Origin: Pseudomonadota bacterium
Lineage (GTDB): Bacteria > Pseudomonadota > Gammaproteobacteria > Steroidobacterales > Steroidobacteraceae
Assembly (NCBI GenBank): GCA_025357635.1
Contig: JANXOV010000144.1
Location: forward strand, 1 to 64,000
Reading direction: 5' to 3'
Length of the DNA stretch: 64,000 nucleotides
Shown piece after piece: positions 18,387 through 29,021 of this stretch. Made by a program: the position numbers and the translations under genes. Each line of letters opens with the position of its first letter. Positions within the stretch are counted from its first letter, which is position 1. The notes under the pieces are model-generated. The model was not told where the DNA came from. It ran no database searches and was given only the letters and a program-made list of their open reading frames with translations.

Positions 18387-19544
18387 ATGCAAAGTTTCGT
18401 CACACCCCGCTCAAAACTACCCGACGTCGGCACGACGATTTTCACCGTCATCGGCCAGCTCGCCGCCCAGCATGATGCGCTGAACCTGTCGCAGGGCGCT
18501 CCGAACTTCGAGTGCGATCCGGCACTGGTGGATGCAGCCGTGCGCGCAATGCGTGCCGGACACAATCAATACGCACCGATGACCGGTCTGGCCACGCTGC
18601 GACAGGGGATCGCCAACAAGGTCAAGCGCCTCACCGGAACCTCGTATGATGCCGACGATGAGGTCACGGTCGTGGCCAGCGCCAGCCAGGGCCTGTACGC
18701 GGCGATCAGCGGACTCGTGCATCCCGGCGATGAGGTCATCTATTTCGAGCCGGCCTTCGACAGCTACGCGCCGATCGTGCGTCTGCAGGGCGCCGTCCCC
18801 GTGGCGATCAAGCTCTCCGCGGCCGCGGGCTTCCGCGTGGACTGGGCGCAAGTCGCGGCGGCTGTGACGCCGCGAACGCGGATGATCATCGTCAACACGC
18901 CTCACAACCCCTCTGCCACGGTGTTCGCGCCGTCGGATCTCGAGCAACTCGCCGCGCTCACGCGCGAAACCGGAATCGTGATCCTCTCGGACGAGGTCTA
19001 CGAGCACGTTGTATTCGACGGCGGGGTTCATCAGAGCATGGCCTGCAGCGCGGAACTGGCCGCGCGCAGCGTCATCGTGTCCTCCTTCGGCAAGTCCTAC
19101 CATGTCACCGGCTGGCGGGTCGGCTACTGCCTGGGGCCCGCGCCGCTCACCGAGGAAATCCGCAAGATTCATCAGTTCATGATGTTTGCGGCCGACACGC
19201 CGATGCAGTACGCCTTCGTCGAGATGCTCGCCAACGAGCGCACCTACATGGGTCTGTCGGACTTCTACCAGAAGAAACGTGATCTGTTCGCCGCTGCATT
19301 GGCCGGCTCACGTTTTGAACTGCTGCCAAGCGAGGGAAGCTTTTTCATGCTGGCGCGATTCAGGCACTTCTCCGATGAGGGCGACAGCGACTTCGTGTTG
19401 CGGCTGATCCGCGACTTCCGCGTCGCGACCATTCCACTGTCGGCGTTCTACAGCGACGCAACCGATCATGGTCTGATCCGCCTGAGCTTTGCCAAGGACG
19501 ACGCGACGTTGATTGAAGGTGCCCGACGCCTTTGTTCGGTGTGA
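18387..19544 (+). CDS. PLP-dependent aminotransferase (methionine aminotransferase-like)
   Basis: NLSQGAPNFECDPALV; SSFGKSYHVTGWRVGY (PLP lysine). Confidence 0.82.
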   Translation: MQSFVTPRSKLPDVGTTIFTVIGQLAAQHDALNLSQGAPNFECDPALVDAAVRAMRAGHNQYAPMTGLATLRQGIANKVKRLTGTSYDADDEVTVVASASQGLYAAISGLVHPGDEVIYFEPAFDSYAPIVRLQGAVPVAIKLSAAAGFRVDWAQVAAAVTPRTRMIIVNTPHNPSATVFAPSDLEQLAALTRETGIVILSDEVYEHVVFDGGVHQSMACSAELAARSVIVSSFGKSYHVTGWRVGYCLGPAPLTEEIRKIHQFMMFAADTPMQYAFVEMLANERTYMGLSDFYQKKRDLFAAALAGSRFELLPSEGSFFMLARFRHFSDEGDSDFVLRLIRDFRVATIPLSAFYSDATDHGLIRLSFAKDDATLIEGARRLCSV

Positions 19545-19574
19545 GGCGCGCCGCGTCCGCAACGGATCGCAACG

Positions 19575-20342
19575 ATGAAACTCGCCCTCTACTCTGACCT
19601 GCACCTTGAGTTCCAGGATTGGACCCCACCGCCTCTGCAGGCGGATGTCATTGTCCTGGCCGGCGACATTCACATCGGCGATGCAGCGTTTGCCTGGGCG
19701 CGGCGGCATTTCCCCTCCAAGCCGGTCGTCTATGTGGCGGGGAATCACGAGTTCTTCGGCTCCTGCATTCCCGCGGTGCTCGGCGAAATGCGCGCCGCAG
19801 CATCGCAATCCGGCGTTCACTTTCTGCACGATGGCGAGTTGCGTATCCAGGGCGTGCGGATCCTGGGCACGACTCTGTGGACTGATTTTGAGTTCTATGG
19901 CGCGGACGCTGCGCGCATCAGCCGCTCGATGGCGCATGCGCGGCGCGGCATGCGCGACTATGCGTTGATCGAGCACGCGCCCGGCTGCCCGCTCTCACCT
20001 GAACTGACGCGGCAGATTCACCTGGAGCAGCGGCGCTGGCTGGAGAGGCAATTGGCGCTGGAGTGCGATGTGCCGACGGTGGTTGTGACCCACCATCTGC
20101 CTCATCCCCTGTGCGTACATCCGAAATACGAGCACAGCCCGGTCAACCCGGCCTTCGTCAGCGATCTATCCCCTTTGTTCCGCGATTCGGTCAAACTGTG
20201 GGTTCACGGTCACACGCACGAGTCGCGGGATTTCACGGTAGGCGCAACACGCGTGGTGTGCAATCCGCGCGGCTATCTGCCGCATCAGCCCAACCCGGAT
20301 TTCGATCCGGCGCTCGTGGTTGAAATAGAGGGAACGACATGA
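19575..20342 (+). CDS. Metallophosphoesterase
   Basis: YSDLHLEF, VLAGDIHIG, AGNHEFFG, VVTHHLPH, WVHGHTHES. Confidence 0.88.
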   Translation: MKLALYSDLHLEFQDWTPPPLQADVIVLAGDIHIGDAAFAWARRHFPSKPVVYVAGNHEFFGSCIPAVLGEMRAAASQSGVHFLHDGELRIQGVRILGTTLWTDFEFYGADAARISRSMAHARRGMRDYALIEHAPGCPLSPELTRQIHLEQRRWLERQLALECDVPTVVVTHHLPHPLCVHPKYEHSPVNPAFVSDLSPLFRDSVKLWVHGHTHESRDFTVGATRVVCNPRGYLPHQPNPDFDPALVVEIEGTT

Positions 20343-21514
20343 GATTTGCTCCGCTGGTTGAGCGCATCGCCGGCAAAGGCGCGGACGCCTGGATCACGCA
20401 TTACGAGGCGTGTGCGGCGCGCGAACGCGGCGAAGATGTGATTTTGCTGAGCGTCGGCGATCCGGACCTCGATACGCCGGCGCCGGTGCTCGAGCGTGCC
20501 ATCGAGCGGCTGCGCGCCGGCGATACGCATTACACGCCGTCGCTCGGACGTACGCCGCTGCGCGAGGCGATCGCCGCGGACCATTCGCGCCGCTATGGTC
20601 ATACAGTCGGGTTGGACAATGTCATCGTACTGTCCGGGGCGCAGAATGCCTTGTTCGTGACTTCGCTGTGCGTTGCCGGCCCAGGGGATGAAGTCATCGC
20701 GCTGGATCCGATGTACGCCACGTACCCGGCCACCGTTGAAGTGAGCGGCGCGCGGCTGGTGCGCTCGGGTTCCACTGCTGCGCGGGGTTTCCGCGTGGAT
20801 CTGGATGCGCTCGCGCGTTCGATCACGCCGAGGACGCGAGCGCTGATGTTCGCCTCGCCCAACAATCCGAGCGGCGTCATCTTGAACGAGGAAGAGCTGG
20901 CCGTCATTGCCGAACTCGCGCGCCGGCACGACTTCTGGATCGTTGCGGATCAAGTGTATGCGGGGCTGGCGCCGGGCGGGCGCGTGCCCAGTCTGGCCAA
21001 GGCCCTGCCGGACCAGGTGGTTACGATATGCAGTTTGTCCAAATCGCTGTCCATGCCTGGGTGGCGCGTTGGCTGGCTGGTGGGTCCGCAGCCGATGGTT
21101 GCGCACGCCGAGCACCTGGCCATGTGCATGCTGTTCGGCTTGCCGGGCTTCATTCAGGATGCTGCCGTGACGGCATTGTCGATCGCGCCGCAGGCCGAGC
21201 AGAACGTGCGCGACTATTGCGCGCGGCGGCGCGACTTGATGCACGCCGGCCTAGCGGGGATTCCGGGGCTTCGATGCCATTTGCCCGACGCGGGCATGTT
21301 CATACTGGCGGACGTGAGCGCTACCGGGCTGACGGGCGAGCAGTTCATGCGCGCGCTGTACGCGGCTGAGAAAGTTTCCGTGCTGGATGGCGGCGTATTC
21401 GGCCGCGAGACGGCCGGCGTAGTGCGCATCTGCTTTGCCACTGAGGAGCATGCGATCAAGGATGCCTGCGAGCGAATCCGCCGGTTCGTCAAAGCGCACG
21501 GCGCGGGATCCTGA
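20339..21514 (+). CDS. Pyridoxal phosphate-dependent aminotransferase class I/II
   Basis: LSVGDPDLDTPAPVLERA; CSLSKSLSMPGWRVGW; overlaps previous gene by 4 nt. Confidence 0.85.
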   Translation: MRFAPLVERIAGKGADAWITHYEACAARERGEDVILLSVGDPDLDTPAPVLERAIERLRAGDTHYTPSLGRTPLREAIAADHSRRYGHTVGLDNVIVLSGAQNALFVTSLCVAGPGDEVIALDPMYATYPATVEVSGARLVRSGSTAARGFRVDLDALARSITPRTRALMFASPNNPSGVILNEEELAVIAELARRHDFWIVADQVYAGLAPGGRVPSLAKALPDQVVTICSLSKSLSMPGWRVGWLVGPQPMVAHAEHLAMCMLFGLPGFIQDAAVTALSIAPQAEQNVRDYCARRRDLMHAGLAGIPGLRCHLPDAGMFILADVSATGLTGEQFMRALYAAEKVSVLDGGVFGRETAGVVRICFATEEHAIKDACERIRRFVKAHGAGS

Positions 21515-23843
21515 GCACGTCTGTCGCATCCAGCAAGCTGGCATCCTCGACCATGAACCCCCGCGGCATCGCCACCACAGGCATCCGTGGCCGGCCATCC
21601 AGCCAGCGCTCCAGATCCACAACCGGCATGGGTTTGGCAAACAGGTAGCCTTGCGCCAGATCGCAGTCCAGGCCGAGCAGGCGCGCCGCCGACACCTCGG
21701 TTTCGATGCCTTCGGCCACTACAGTGAGTCCCAGATTGTGGCCCATGTCGATGGCCGCGCGCACCACCGAAGCAAAATTGCTGTCGCTCTCCAGTCCTTG
21801 CACGAAACTGCGGTCTATCTTTACTTCGTCCACTGGCATCCGCGCCAGGTAGCTGAGTGAGGAATAGCCGGTGCCGAAATCATCGATCGACAGCCGCACG
21901 CCCAGGACCGACAGCGCCTCGAGCATTTGCAGCGCGCGCGCAGGGTCATCGATGAAGCCACTTTCGGTCACTTCCAGCGTGAGCAGCGTGGGCGAGAGAT
22001 CATATTTCGACAGCACGGCGGCCACGCGCTGATCCAGCATCGAGTCGGCGATGTCCTCGGCGCTGATGTTGACGGCGAGCGGCAGCGGCGTGCCGGCTTT
22101 TTCCCACGCGGCGGCTTGCGCCACGGCCTTGTCCAGCGTCCAGCGCGTGAGTCGCCGGATGAAGCCGGTCTGTTCGGCGAAGGGTATGAACTGTGCGGGC
22201 GCCAGCAATCCGCGGCTGGGATGTTGCCATCGCAGCAGCACCTCCGCGCCCGCCACATGGCGTGACTTGAAGTCCATCTTGGGTTGGTAGAAGAGCACCA
22301 ACTCATCCCGCTCGAGTGCATGCTGCAGATCGCCGAGCATCGACAACTGATCCCGTGGCGCCGGGTTGAGCATCGGCTCGTAGACTGCCAGAGAACGTTT
22401 TGCAAATTGCCCGCGCTCCAGCGCCAGATCCGCGCAGCGCATCAGTTCGTCGGCGACCTGCGCATGCTCCGGCGCGGTCGCAAGTCCCACCTTGGCAGTG
22501 ATGTCGATCGGCTGAGATTCAACGATGATGGCTTCCTTGAAGCGCTCCAGCAGCGCTGCGCCCCAGGCATGTACGTTCATGTTCTTGTCGATCCGCACGA
22601 AGGCCGCAAACTGATCTGCGGCCAGCCGCGCCACCGCGTCGGCGACGCGCGGCTTGGTATTCAAGCGGCTGGCGATGGTCTTCAGAACCTCGTCGCCGAC
22701 GCTGTATCCCAGGCATTCGTTGATGCGGCGGAAGCGCTCGATGTTGATCAAAGCCACGGCGATCGGCATATCGCCTTCGCGCTGGCTCAAGGCGTGGTCC
22801 AGTGATGCGACGAATGCCGTGCGATTCATCAGTCCGGTCAGAGCGTCTTCATAGGCAAGCTGTCGAATGGATTGGTCGCGTGTCTGCACCGCCTGCTGCA
22901 TCAATTGCAATCCCTCGGCGAGCACACCGAGCTCGTCGCGGCGTTGCACAGGAAACGAAGTCGAATAGCGTCCGTGCCGGATGTGATCGACGGCTTCGGT
23001 GAGGTCTTGCAGCGGGCGGGTGATGTTGCGCGCCAGCAGGTAGGCGGCCAGACCTGAAGCTGCAAGACTCACCAGCGCCACCAGGTACAGCACATTGGTG
23101 AGACGTTCAAACGGCGCGCGCGCCTCCGACAGGGAGCGCGACAACACTGCCACGACCTGTGCCGGCTGATCGGCTGACAGCTGCAAACGGCGTTCGATGA
23201 TATCTGCCGAACGGCGCTGCTGCGGCGCCAGGGTACTGACCGCTTCGATCCATCGGTCCGGCGAACCCACGGACAACGTGACGCCCAGCCCGGTGATCGC
23301 CGCCATTTCCTTGGCCGCCGCGGCGCCCAGTTCAAATCCCATGGCGATCCACGCCACGGGCAGCGGGCTGCGCACTGCCACCATGACAACCTGGTAGACA
23401 TGCCCGCCGTCCACCATGATGGTCGCCACATTGGCCGGCACGGACTTCCCGGCGAAAAGCCCGGACGGAGCGAACTGCGAACCGCTCTGCAGCGCAATGC
23501 CCGATGCCGCCAGCACCCGGCCTTCCAGCGAGACGAGCACGACCACATTGGCGCCGATTCGCGCACCGCTGTTTTCCAGCGCCGACACGACGGTGTCGGT
23601 GTCGCGCGTGGCCACCGCTTCACGAAATCCATAATCGGAGGCGACGGCCTGGGCGGCCTGCATCAGCTGCCGCCGGTTGGTATCGAGCACACGCGAGAAC
23701 ACCAGCGTGCCGACGTCCAGCTGCCGCTGCACCTCGCCTTCTGCGTTGGACCGATTGGCGGCGGATACGATGCTCAGCGCCACCGACAGCACGGTGGTGA
23801 GCAGGAGAATGAAAATGACCGCAATTCGCGTGCGCAGCCGCAT
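21489..23843 (-). CDS. Membrane sensor with HAMP, degenerate GGDEF and EAL domains
   Basis: GGDEF position reads AADQF; EAL signature reads AEVLLRWQHP; HAMP-like NITRPLQDLTEAVDHI. Confidence 0.88.
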   Translation of the reverse strand: MRLRTRIAVIFILLLTTVLSVALSIVSAANRSNAEGEVQRQLDVGTLVFSRVLDTNRRQLMQAAQAVASDYGFREAVATRDTDTVVSALENSGARIGANVVVLVSLEGRVLAASGIALQSGSQFAPSGLFAGKSVPANVATIMVDGGHVYQVVMVAVRSPLPVAWIAMGFELGAAAAKEMAAITGLGVTLSVGSPDRWIEAVSTLAPQQRRSADIIERRLQLSADQPAQVVAVLSRSLSEARAPFERLTNVLYLVALVSLAASGLAAYLLARNITRPLQDLTEAVDHIRHGRYSTSFPVQRRDELGVLAEGLQLMQQAVQTRDQSIRQLAYEDALTGLMNRTAFVASLDHALSQREGDMPIAVALINIERFRRINECLGYSVGDEVLKTIASRLNTKPRVADAVARLAADQFAAFVRIDKNMNVHAWGAALLERFKEAIIVESQPIDITAKVGLATAPEHAQVADELMRCADLALERGQFAKRSLAVYEPMLNPAPRDQLSMLGDLQHALERDELVLFYQPKMDFKSRHVAGAEVLLRWQHPSRGLLAPAQFIPFAEQTGFIRRLTRWTLDKAVAQAAAWEKAGTPLPLAVNISAEDIADSMLDQRVAAVLSKYDLSPTLLTLEVTESGFIDDPARALQMLEALSVLGVRLSIDDFGTGYSSLSYLARMPVDEVKIDRSFVQGLESDSNFASVVRAAIDMGHNLGLTVVAEGIETEVSAARLLGLDCDLAQGYLFAKPMPVVDLERWLDGRPRMPVVAMPRGFMVEDASLLDATDVLRIPRRAL

Positions 23844-24043
23844 GCGGGTCTACTCAAACCACGTCGCGGCGGCGACGATGTCGAAGGCCATGCTTAACGC
23901 CACCTGGATCGGGCGCGAATCGGCCGTGATTGGAACTGTGAAGTCCGTCATGTTTTGCAATCCAGTGTCGATTGCAAGCCTAGTCAGATCCGCAGTTCAA
24001 GGCTGTGCGGCGCGGCACAATATGTCGTCTATCATACGCACCC

Positions 24044-25858
24044 ATGCCCATCGCGCGCCTTGACAAGGTTTCCCTGGCCTACGGACTGCGCCCACTGCTT
24101 GATTCGGTGGATCTGCAGATCGGCCGTGACGAACGCCTGTGCCTGTTGGGCCGAAACGGCGAGGGCAAGTCCTCGCTGCTGAAGCTGATCACCGGGGAGG
24201 TCAAAGCCGACAGCGGGGAGGTGTGGGTACGGCCCGGCGCCCGCGTCGCCGTCCTTGCGCAGGAATTGGGCGCGTTGCGGGATGAACGGGTCGACGAGGT
24301 GGTGGCGTCCGGTCTTGCCGATAATCCCAAGGGGCTGGAGCCTTGGGAGATTCAACGACGCATCGAACGCACTGTGGAGCGGCTGGGTTTGAATCCCGAT
24401 GCCAGCATGCGCTCGCTCTCCGGCGGATGGCAGCGACGGGTCATGTTGGGGCGGGCGCTGGTCAACGATCCGGATCTGCTGCTGCTGGATGAGCCGACCA
24501 ACCACCTGGATATCGAGGCCATCACCTGGCTTGAGGAGTTCGTGCTCGGCTTTTCCAGCGCGTTGCTGTTCATCAGTCACGACCGCTCATTCGTGCGGCG
24601 CGTCGCCAGCCGCATCATCGAACTGGATCGCGGCAGTCTGAGTTCTTGGCCCGGCAATTACGATGACTATCTCTTGCGCAAGCGCGACTCACTGGAAGTG
24701 GAGGCGCGCCACGCCGCCTTGTTCGACAAGAAGTTGCGGCAGGAGGAGGCGTGGATCCGCCAGGGCGTGGAGGCGCGCCGCACCCGCAATGAAGGCCGCG
24801 TGCGCGCGCTCAAGCAGCTGCGGCGCGAGCGTGCTGAGCGGCGCGAACGTGCCGGGCAGATACAAGCGAAGCTTCAGGACACGGAGAAGTCGGGAAAGCT
24901 CGTTTTCGAAGCGCTGAATGTGCGGCAGGAGTTCGACGGCCGCGTCGTGGTGCGGGATTTTTCCGCGCGCATCCTGCGCGGCGACCGTGTCGGCATCATC
25001 GGTCCCAACGGCTGCGGCAAAAGCACGCTGCTCAAGCTGCTGCTCGGCGAGATCAGCCCCACCGCCGGCGAGGTTCGCATCGGCACCGGCCTGCAAAGCG
25101 CCTATTTCGACCAGCAGCGAGAGCAGTTGAATCCGTCGATGTCCATCATCGACAACGTCACCGGCGGCAGCGGCGATACGGTGCTGATCAACGGCGCACC
25201 GCGCCACGTTGCAAGCTACCTGCGCGATTTCCTGTTTTCCAGTGAACGCCTGCAGGCGCCGGTGAGCATGCTGTCGGGCGGTGAGCGCAATCGCCTGCTT
25301 CTGGCGCGACTGTTCGCGCGGCCGATGAATCTGCTGGTGCTGGACGAGCCCACCAACGACCTGGACGTCGAAACGCTGGACATGCTGGAGGAACTGATCG
25401 CCGAGTTCGCCGGCACGCTCTTGCTGGTCAGCCATGACCGTACGTTCCTGGACAATGTCGTCACCAGTTCGCTCGTATTCGAAGGCGGCGGCGTCATCAA
25501 CGAATACGTCGGCGGATACGCCGATTGGCTGCGGCAACGCAAGCCGGCGCTGCAGGAAGATCGGCCGCGTTCGAAGCTCGCGCCTGTTGCGACGGCTGTG
25601 GATACCAAGCCGGCAACTCCGCGCAGCGGGGCGCGAAAACTCTCCTTCAAAGAGGTGCGGGAATTGCAGGCCATGCCCGCCCGGATTCAGGCGCTCGAAG
25701 CGCAGGTGATCGAGCTGCAGGTGCGCATCGGAGATGCGGCGTATTACCGCCAGCCGCCCGCGGAGGTGGCGCGCGGACTGCAGCAATTGCAGTCGCTGAA
25801 TGCGGACGTGGAAACCGCCTATGCGCGCTGGCAGGTGCTCGAGGCGGCGGAATCTTGA
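24044..25858 (+). CDS. uup: ABC-F family ATP-binding protein Uup
   Basis: Two ATP-binding cassettes (GRNGEGKSSLLK, GPNGCGKSTLLK), LSGGWQRR, LSGGERNR, coiled-coil C-terminus. Confidence 0.88.
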   Translation: MPIARLDKVSLAYGLRPLLDSVDLQIGRDERLCLLGRNGEGKSSLLKLITGEVKADSGEVWVRPGARVAVLAQELGALRDERVDEVVASGLADNPKGLEPWEIQRRIERTVERLGLNPDASMRSLSGGWQRRVMLGRALVNDPDLLLLDEPTNHLDIEAITWLEEFVLGFSSALLFISHDRSFVRRVASRIIELDRGSLSSWPGNYDDYLLRKRDSLEVEARHAALFDKKLRQEEAWIRQGVEARRTRNEGRVRALKQLRRERAERRERAGQIQAKLQDTEKSGKLVFEALNVRQEFDGRVVVRDFSARILRGDRVGIIGPNGCGKSTLLKLLLGEISPTAGEVRIGTGLQSAYFDQQREQLNPSMSIIDNVTGGSGDTVLINGAPRHVASYLRDFLFSSERLQAPVSMLSGGERNRLLLARLFARPMNLLVLDEPTNDLDVETLDMLEELIAEFAGTLLLVSHDRTFLDNVVTSSLVFEGGGVINEYVGGYADWLRQRKPALQEDRPRSKLAPVATAVDTKPATPRSGARKLSFKEVRELQAMPARIQALEAQVIELQVRIGDAAYYRQPPAEVARGLQQLQSLNADVETAYARWQVLEAAES

Positions 25859-25882
25859 GCGCGTCGCGCCCGCCGCAGGTCC

Positions 25883-26284
25883 TCAGCGGCGGGCGCGTCC
25901 ACCGCGTCCCATCAAATCGTTTGGGTTGGCAAGCGCCGCACCGCCCGCATCCGGAATAACCAGCGAAGAGGCCGACTCGCGCCGCATTTCCTGCAATTCA
26001 CGCATGGTCTGCTGAACCGCAATCTCCGCGGCAGGCCCGAATTTTTCGATCGCGGCCGCCAGTGAGTCTGCCTCAATCTCGAAGCTCAGGGGCAGGGCGC
26101 CCATGGGCGTCATGATCTGCGCCTGACCCAGGTACAGGACCGGTCGTGACGCATCGGCTTCGCCGGCGGCAGTCACGGGGCTCATGCGTTTGATGGTGCC
26201 GACGCGGCGGTCCGTGAACGTGTCTTCGCGATAGACCTGCGTGGAGTCCATTTGTGCCTGGTTGTTATCCGGTCCCGGAGTCAT
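25883..26284 (-). CDS. Conserved hypothetical cytoplasmic protein
   Basis: Intact 133-aa ORF with no competing ORF of similar quality. Confidence 0.6.
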   Translation of the reverse strand: MTPGPDNNQAQMDSTQVYREDTFTDRRVGTIKRMSPVTAAGEADASRPVLYLGQAQIMTPMGALPLSFEIEADSLAAAIEKFGPAAEIAVQQTMRELQEMRRESASSLVIPDAGGAALANPNDLMGRGGRARR

Positions 26285-26396
26285 GAGCGTCGATTCCTTA
26301 TGCATGCGTTGATGATCGGCGTAACCCTAACAGTTTCGAGCGCGGCTGTGCAGGCCTGCGGCGCCGCTGGCGATGCGCTATTCTAGCGGGCAAGGC

Positions 26397-28961
26397 ATGA
26401 CTTCCGCCGGCGCCAAAGTACGACTTCCTGTGTGGACGACCTTGCTGGGTCTCGTCCTGTTCGTGCTGGCGTTTTTCTGGCTCGACCATGTGCTGGCGCA
26501 GTATCGCTGGCGGACCATTCTCGCCGGGCTGGTTGCCATTCCTTCCTACGACCTGGCCCTGGCGGGCGTGCTGACCTGCTGCGGATACGGGTGCCTGACA
26601 CTGTACGAGCTGCTGGGCCTTCGATTCGCCGGGGTCAAGCTGCCGTACTCGCGCATTGCATTGACCTCGTTTGTGGCCTACGCCATCGGCCACAACGTGG
26701 GAATGAACACCTTGAGCGGCGGCGCCATCCGCTACCGGGCGTACTCGGCGGCCGGTCTGAACCCCACGCAGATCGGCACCGTGGTCGCGTTCGGCACGCT
26801 GACCTTTGCGCTTGGTGCTGCGTTGCTGCTGGGCATTTCATTGCTGACCCAGGCTGGCGTATCCGGATCGGTGCTGCATGTGCGCGCATCCCTGGCGCTG
26901 AGCGTCGGCGCCTTGCTGATCGGGCTGGCAGCCGGCTATATCGTGCTGACTTTCCTGCGCTCCGAGGCCTTGCCGATCGGCAGGTTTCGGCTGCCCATTC
27001 CCGCTCCGCGGTTTGCGTTCGCACAGGTCGGGGTTGCCTGCACGGATCTGCTGCTCGCGGCCAGCGTCTTGTATGTCCTGCTGCCGAACGACGCCGCTGT
27101 TTCCTTCATTGCGTTCGCCGGTCTGTATCTGGTGAGCGTCGCCGCCGGCATCGTCACCAACATTCCGGGCGGACTGGGCGTTTTCGAATCCGTGATGATT
27201 CTGCTGTTGCCGGCGGTGCCTGCCGACCGGCTCATCGTGTCGATGCTCGGCTACCGTGTCATCTACTACCTGTTGCCGTTTCTGATCGCGCTCGGGCTGC
27301 TGGCAATGCACGAACTGTGGTTGCATCGCCAGGCCCTGAGTCGCGCGATGCGTCTGGCGCGCGGATGGTTGACGGCCGTGATGCCGCAGGCCGCTGCGGT
27401 GGCCGTGTTCGCCGCGGGCGCGGTGCTGCTGTTCTCGGCCGCGACGCCGGGGCTGGAGGATCGCCTGGTTTGGCTGCGGGATATCGTGCCGCTGCCGATT
27501 CTGGAATTTTCGCATTTGCTGGGCAGCGCCGTCGGCGTGGCTTTGTTGATTCTCGCCAACGGCCTGTATCGGCGCCTGGACGGCGCATGGTGGATCACGG
27601 TCTGGCTGCTTGGCGCGGGCTGTCTGGCATCACTGCTCAAGGGCTTCGACTATGAGGAAGCCATCATTCTGGGCATGGTCAATGGCGTGCTGATCATGGC
27701 GCACGCGCGCTTCAATCGCCGCGCCTCACTGATCGAGCAGCGCTTCTCGGGCCCCTGGATCGTTGCGGTGGTGCTGGTGCTCGGCGTCGCGCTGTGGCTG
27801 GTGATCCTGGCCTACAGCCACGTACCGTACGCGAATTCGTTGTGGTCGGAGTTCGCCTTCGAGGCCGATGCACCGCGCAGCCTGCGCGCGCTGCTGGTGG
27901 CCGCGCTGCTCGCCGGCGCCTATGGCCTTTGGCGCCTGCTGCGGCCCGCGCCGCCCACGTTCATTGCGCTGACGGCGCAGGACTTCGAGCGGGCCAGTGC
28001 ACTGATCGCCGCGAACCCCGATACGACTGCCAACCTGGCGTTGCTTGGCGACAAGAACATCATGTTCGATGAGGCCGGCACGGCGTTTATCATGTATGAG
28101 GTTTGCGGCAGCAGCTGGGTTGCGATGGGGGACCCGGTCGGTGGCGCGCGCGCATGCGAGCAATTGGCCTGGTCTTTTCTGGAACAATGCGATCGTGTCG
28201 CCGCCTCACCCGTGTTTTATCAGGTGTCCCCGGAGAATCTCGCACTGTACGTCGATCTGGGCTTGAGTCTGATCAAACTCGGCGAGGAGGCGCGCGTGGA
28301 GCTGGCGCATTTCGGCCTGGAGGGCAGTGAACGTGCCGATCTGCGGCAGTCGCATCGGCGCGCGGTGCGTGACGGGGCACGTTTCGAAATTGTCGCGCGT
28401 GCGGACCTTTCAAGCGTGCTGCCGGAATTGCGCGCCGTGTCGGAGGCCTGGCTGGCAGAGCGGAAAACAGGCGAAAAAGGCTTTTCTCTAGGCTTTTTCG
28501 ACGAGCAGTACCTGTCTCATTTCGATTGCGCCGTGGTGCGCAGCGAAGGCAAAGTCGTGGCGTTCGCCAATATCTGGAAAGCCGGACCGTTGCATGAAAT
28601 GTCCGTCGATCTGATGCGGCAGTGCGAAGGCGGCCCGAAAGGCGTCATCGATTTTCTTTTCATCGAGTGCATGCTGTGGGCCAAGGCGCAGGGCTATCGC
28701 TGGTTCAATTTGGGAATGGCGCCGTTGTCAGGCCTGGAAACGCACCCGCTGGCGCCTGCCTGGCACAAGGTGGGCAGACTGGTGCAGCGCTATGGCGAGA
28801 ATTTCTACAATTTCGAAGGACTGCACAGGTACAAGGAAAAATTCCTGCCGGTGTGGCGCCCCCGCTATCTGGCGGCGCCCGGCGGTATTTCCATGGCGGG
28901 CGCCCTGTTGGACGTGACTTCGCTGATTTCCGGTGGAGTGACCAAGGTGTTGAGGAAGTAA
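26397..28961 (+). CDS. mprF: Bifunctional lysylphosphatidylglycerol flippase/synthetase MprF
   Basis: N-terminal multi-TM domain with GGAIRYR and NIPGGLGVFE; C-terminal DUF2156-like domain (WVAMGDPVG, RWFNLGMAPLSGL). Confidence 0.88.
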   Translation: MTSAGAKVRLPVWTTLLGLVLFVLAFFWLDHVLAQYRWRTILAGLVAIPSYDLALAGVLTCCGYGCLTLYELLGLRFAGVKLPYSRIALTSFVAYAIGHNVGMNTLSGGAIRYRAYSAAGLNPTQIGTVVAFGTLTFALGAALLLGISLLTQAGVSGSVLHVRASLALSVGALLIGLAAGYIVLTFLRSEALPIGRFRLPIPAPRFAFAQVGVACTDLLLAASVLYVLLPNDAAVSFIAFAGLYLVSVAAGIVTNIPGGLGVFESVMILLLPAVPADRLIVSMLGYRVIYYLLPFLIALGLLAMHELWLHRQALSRAMRLARGWLTAVMPQAAAVAVFAAGAVLLFSAATPGLEDRLVWLRDIVPLPILEFSHLLGSAVGVALLILANGLYRRLDGAWWITVWLLGAGCLASLLKGFDYEEAIILGMVNGVLIMAHARFNRRASLIEQRFSGPWIVAVVLVLGVALWLVILAYSHVPYANSLWSEFAFEADAPRSLRALLVAALLAGAYGLWRLLRPAPPTFIALTAQDFERASALIAANPDTTANLALLGDKNIMFDEAGTAFIMYEVCGSSWVAMGDPVGGARACEQLAWSFLEQCDRVAASPVFYQVSPENLALYVDLGLSLIKLGEEARVELAHFGLEGSERADLRQSHRRAVRDGARFEIVARADLSSVLPELRAVSEAWLAERKTGEKGFSLGFFDEQYLSHFDCAVVRSEGKVVAFANIWKAGPLHEMSVDLMRQCEGGPKGVIDFLFIECMLWAKAQGYRWFNLGMAPLSGLETHPLAPAWHKVGRLVQRYGENFYNFEGLHRYKEKFLPVWRPRYLAAPGGISMAGALLDVTSLISGGVTKVLRK

Positions 28962-29021
28962 GCGTTCGGCGAGAGGTCGCCGTACCTCCCGGGCATTGAA
29001 CGGGCGGTAAACCTTGCCGCT

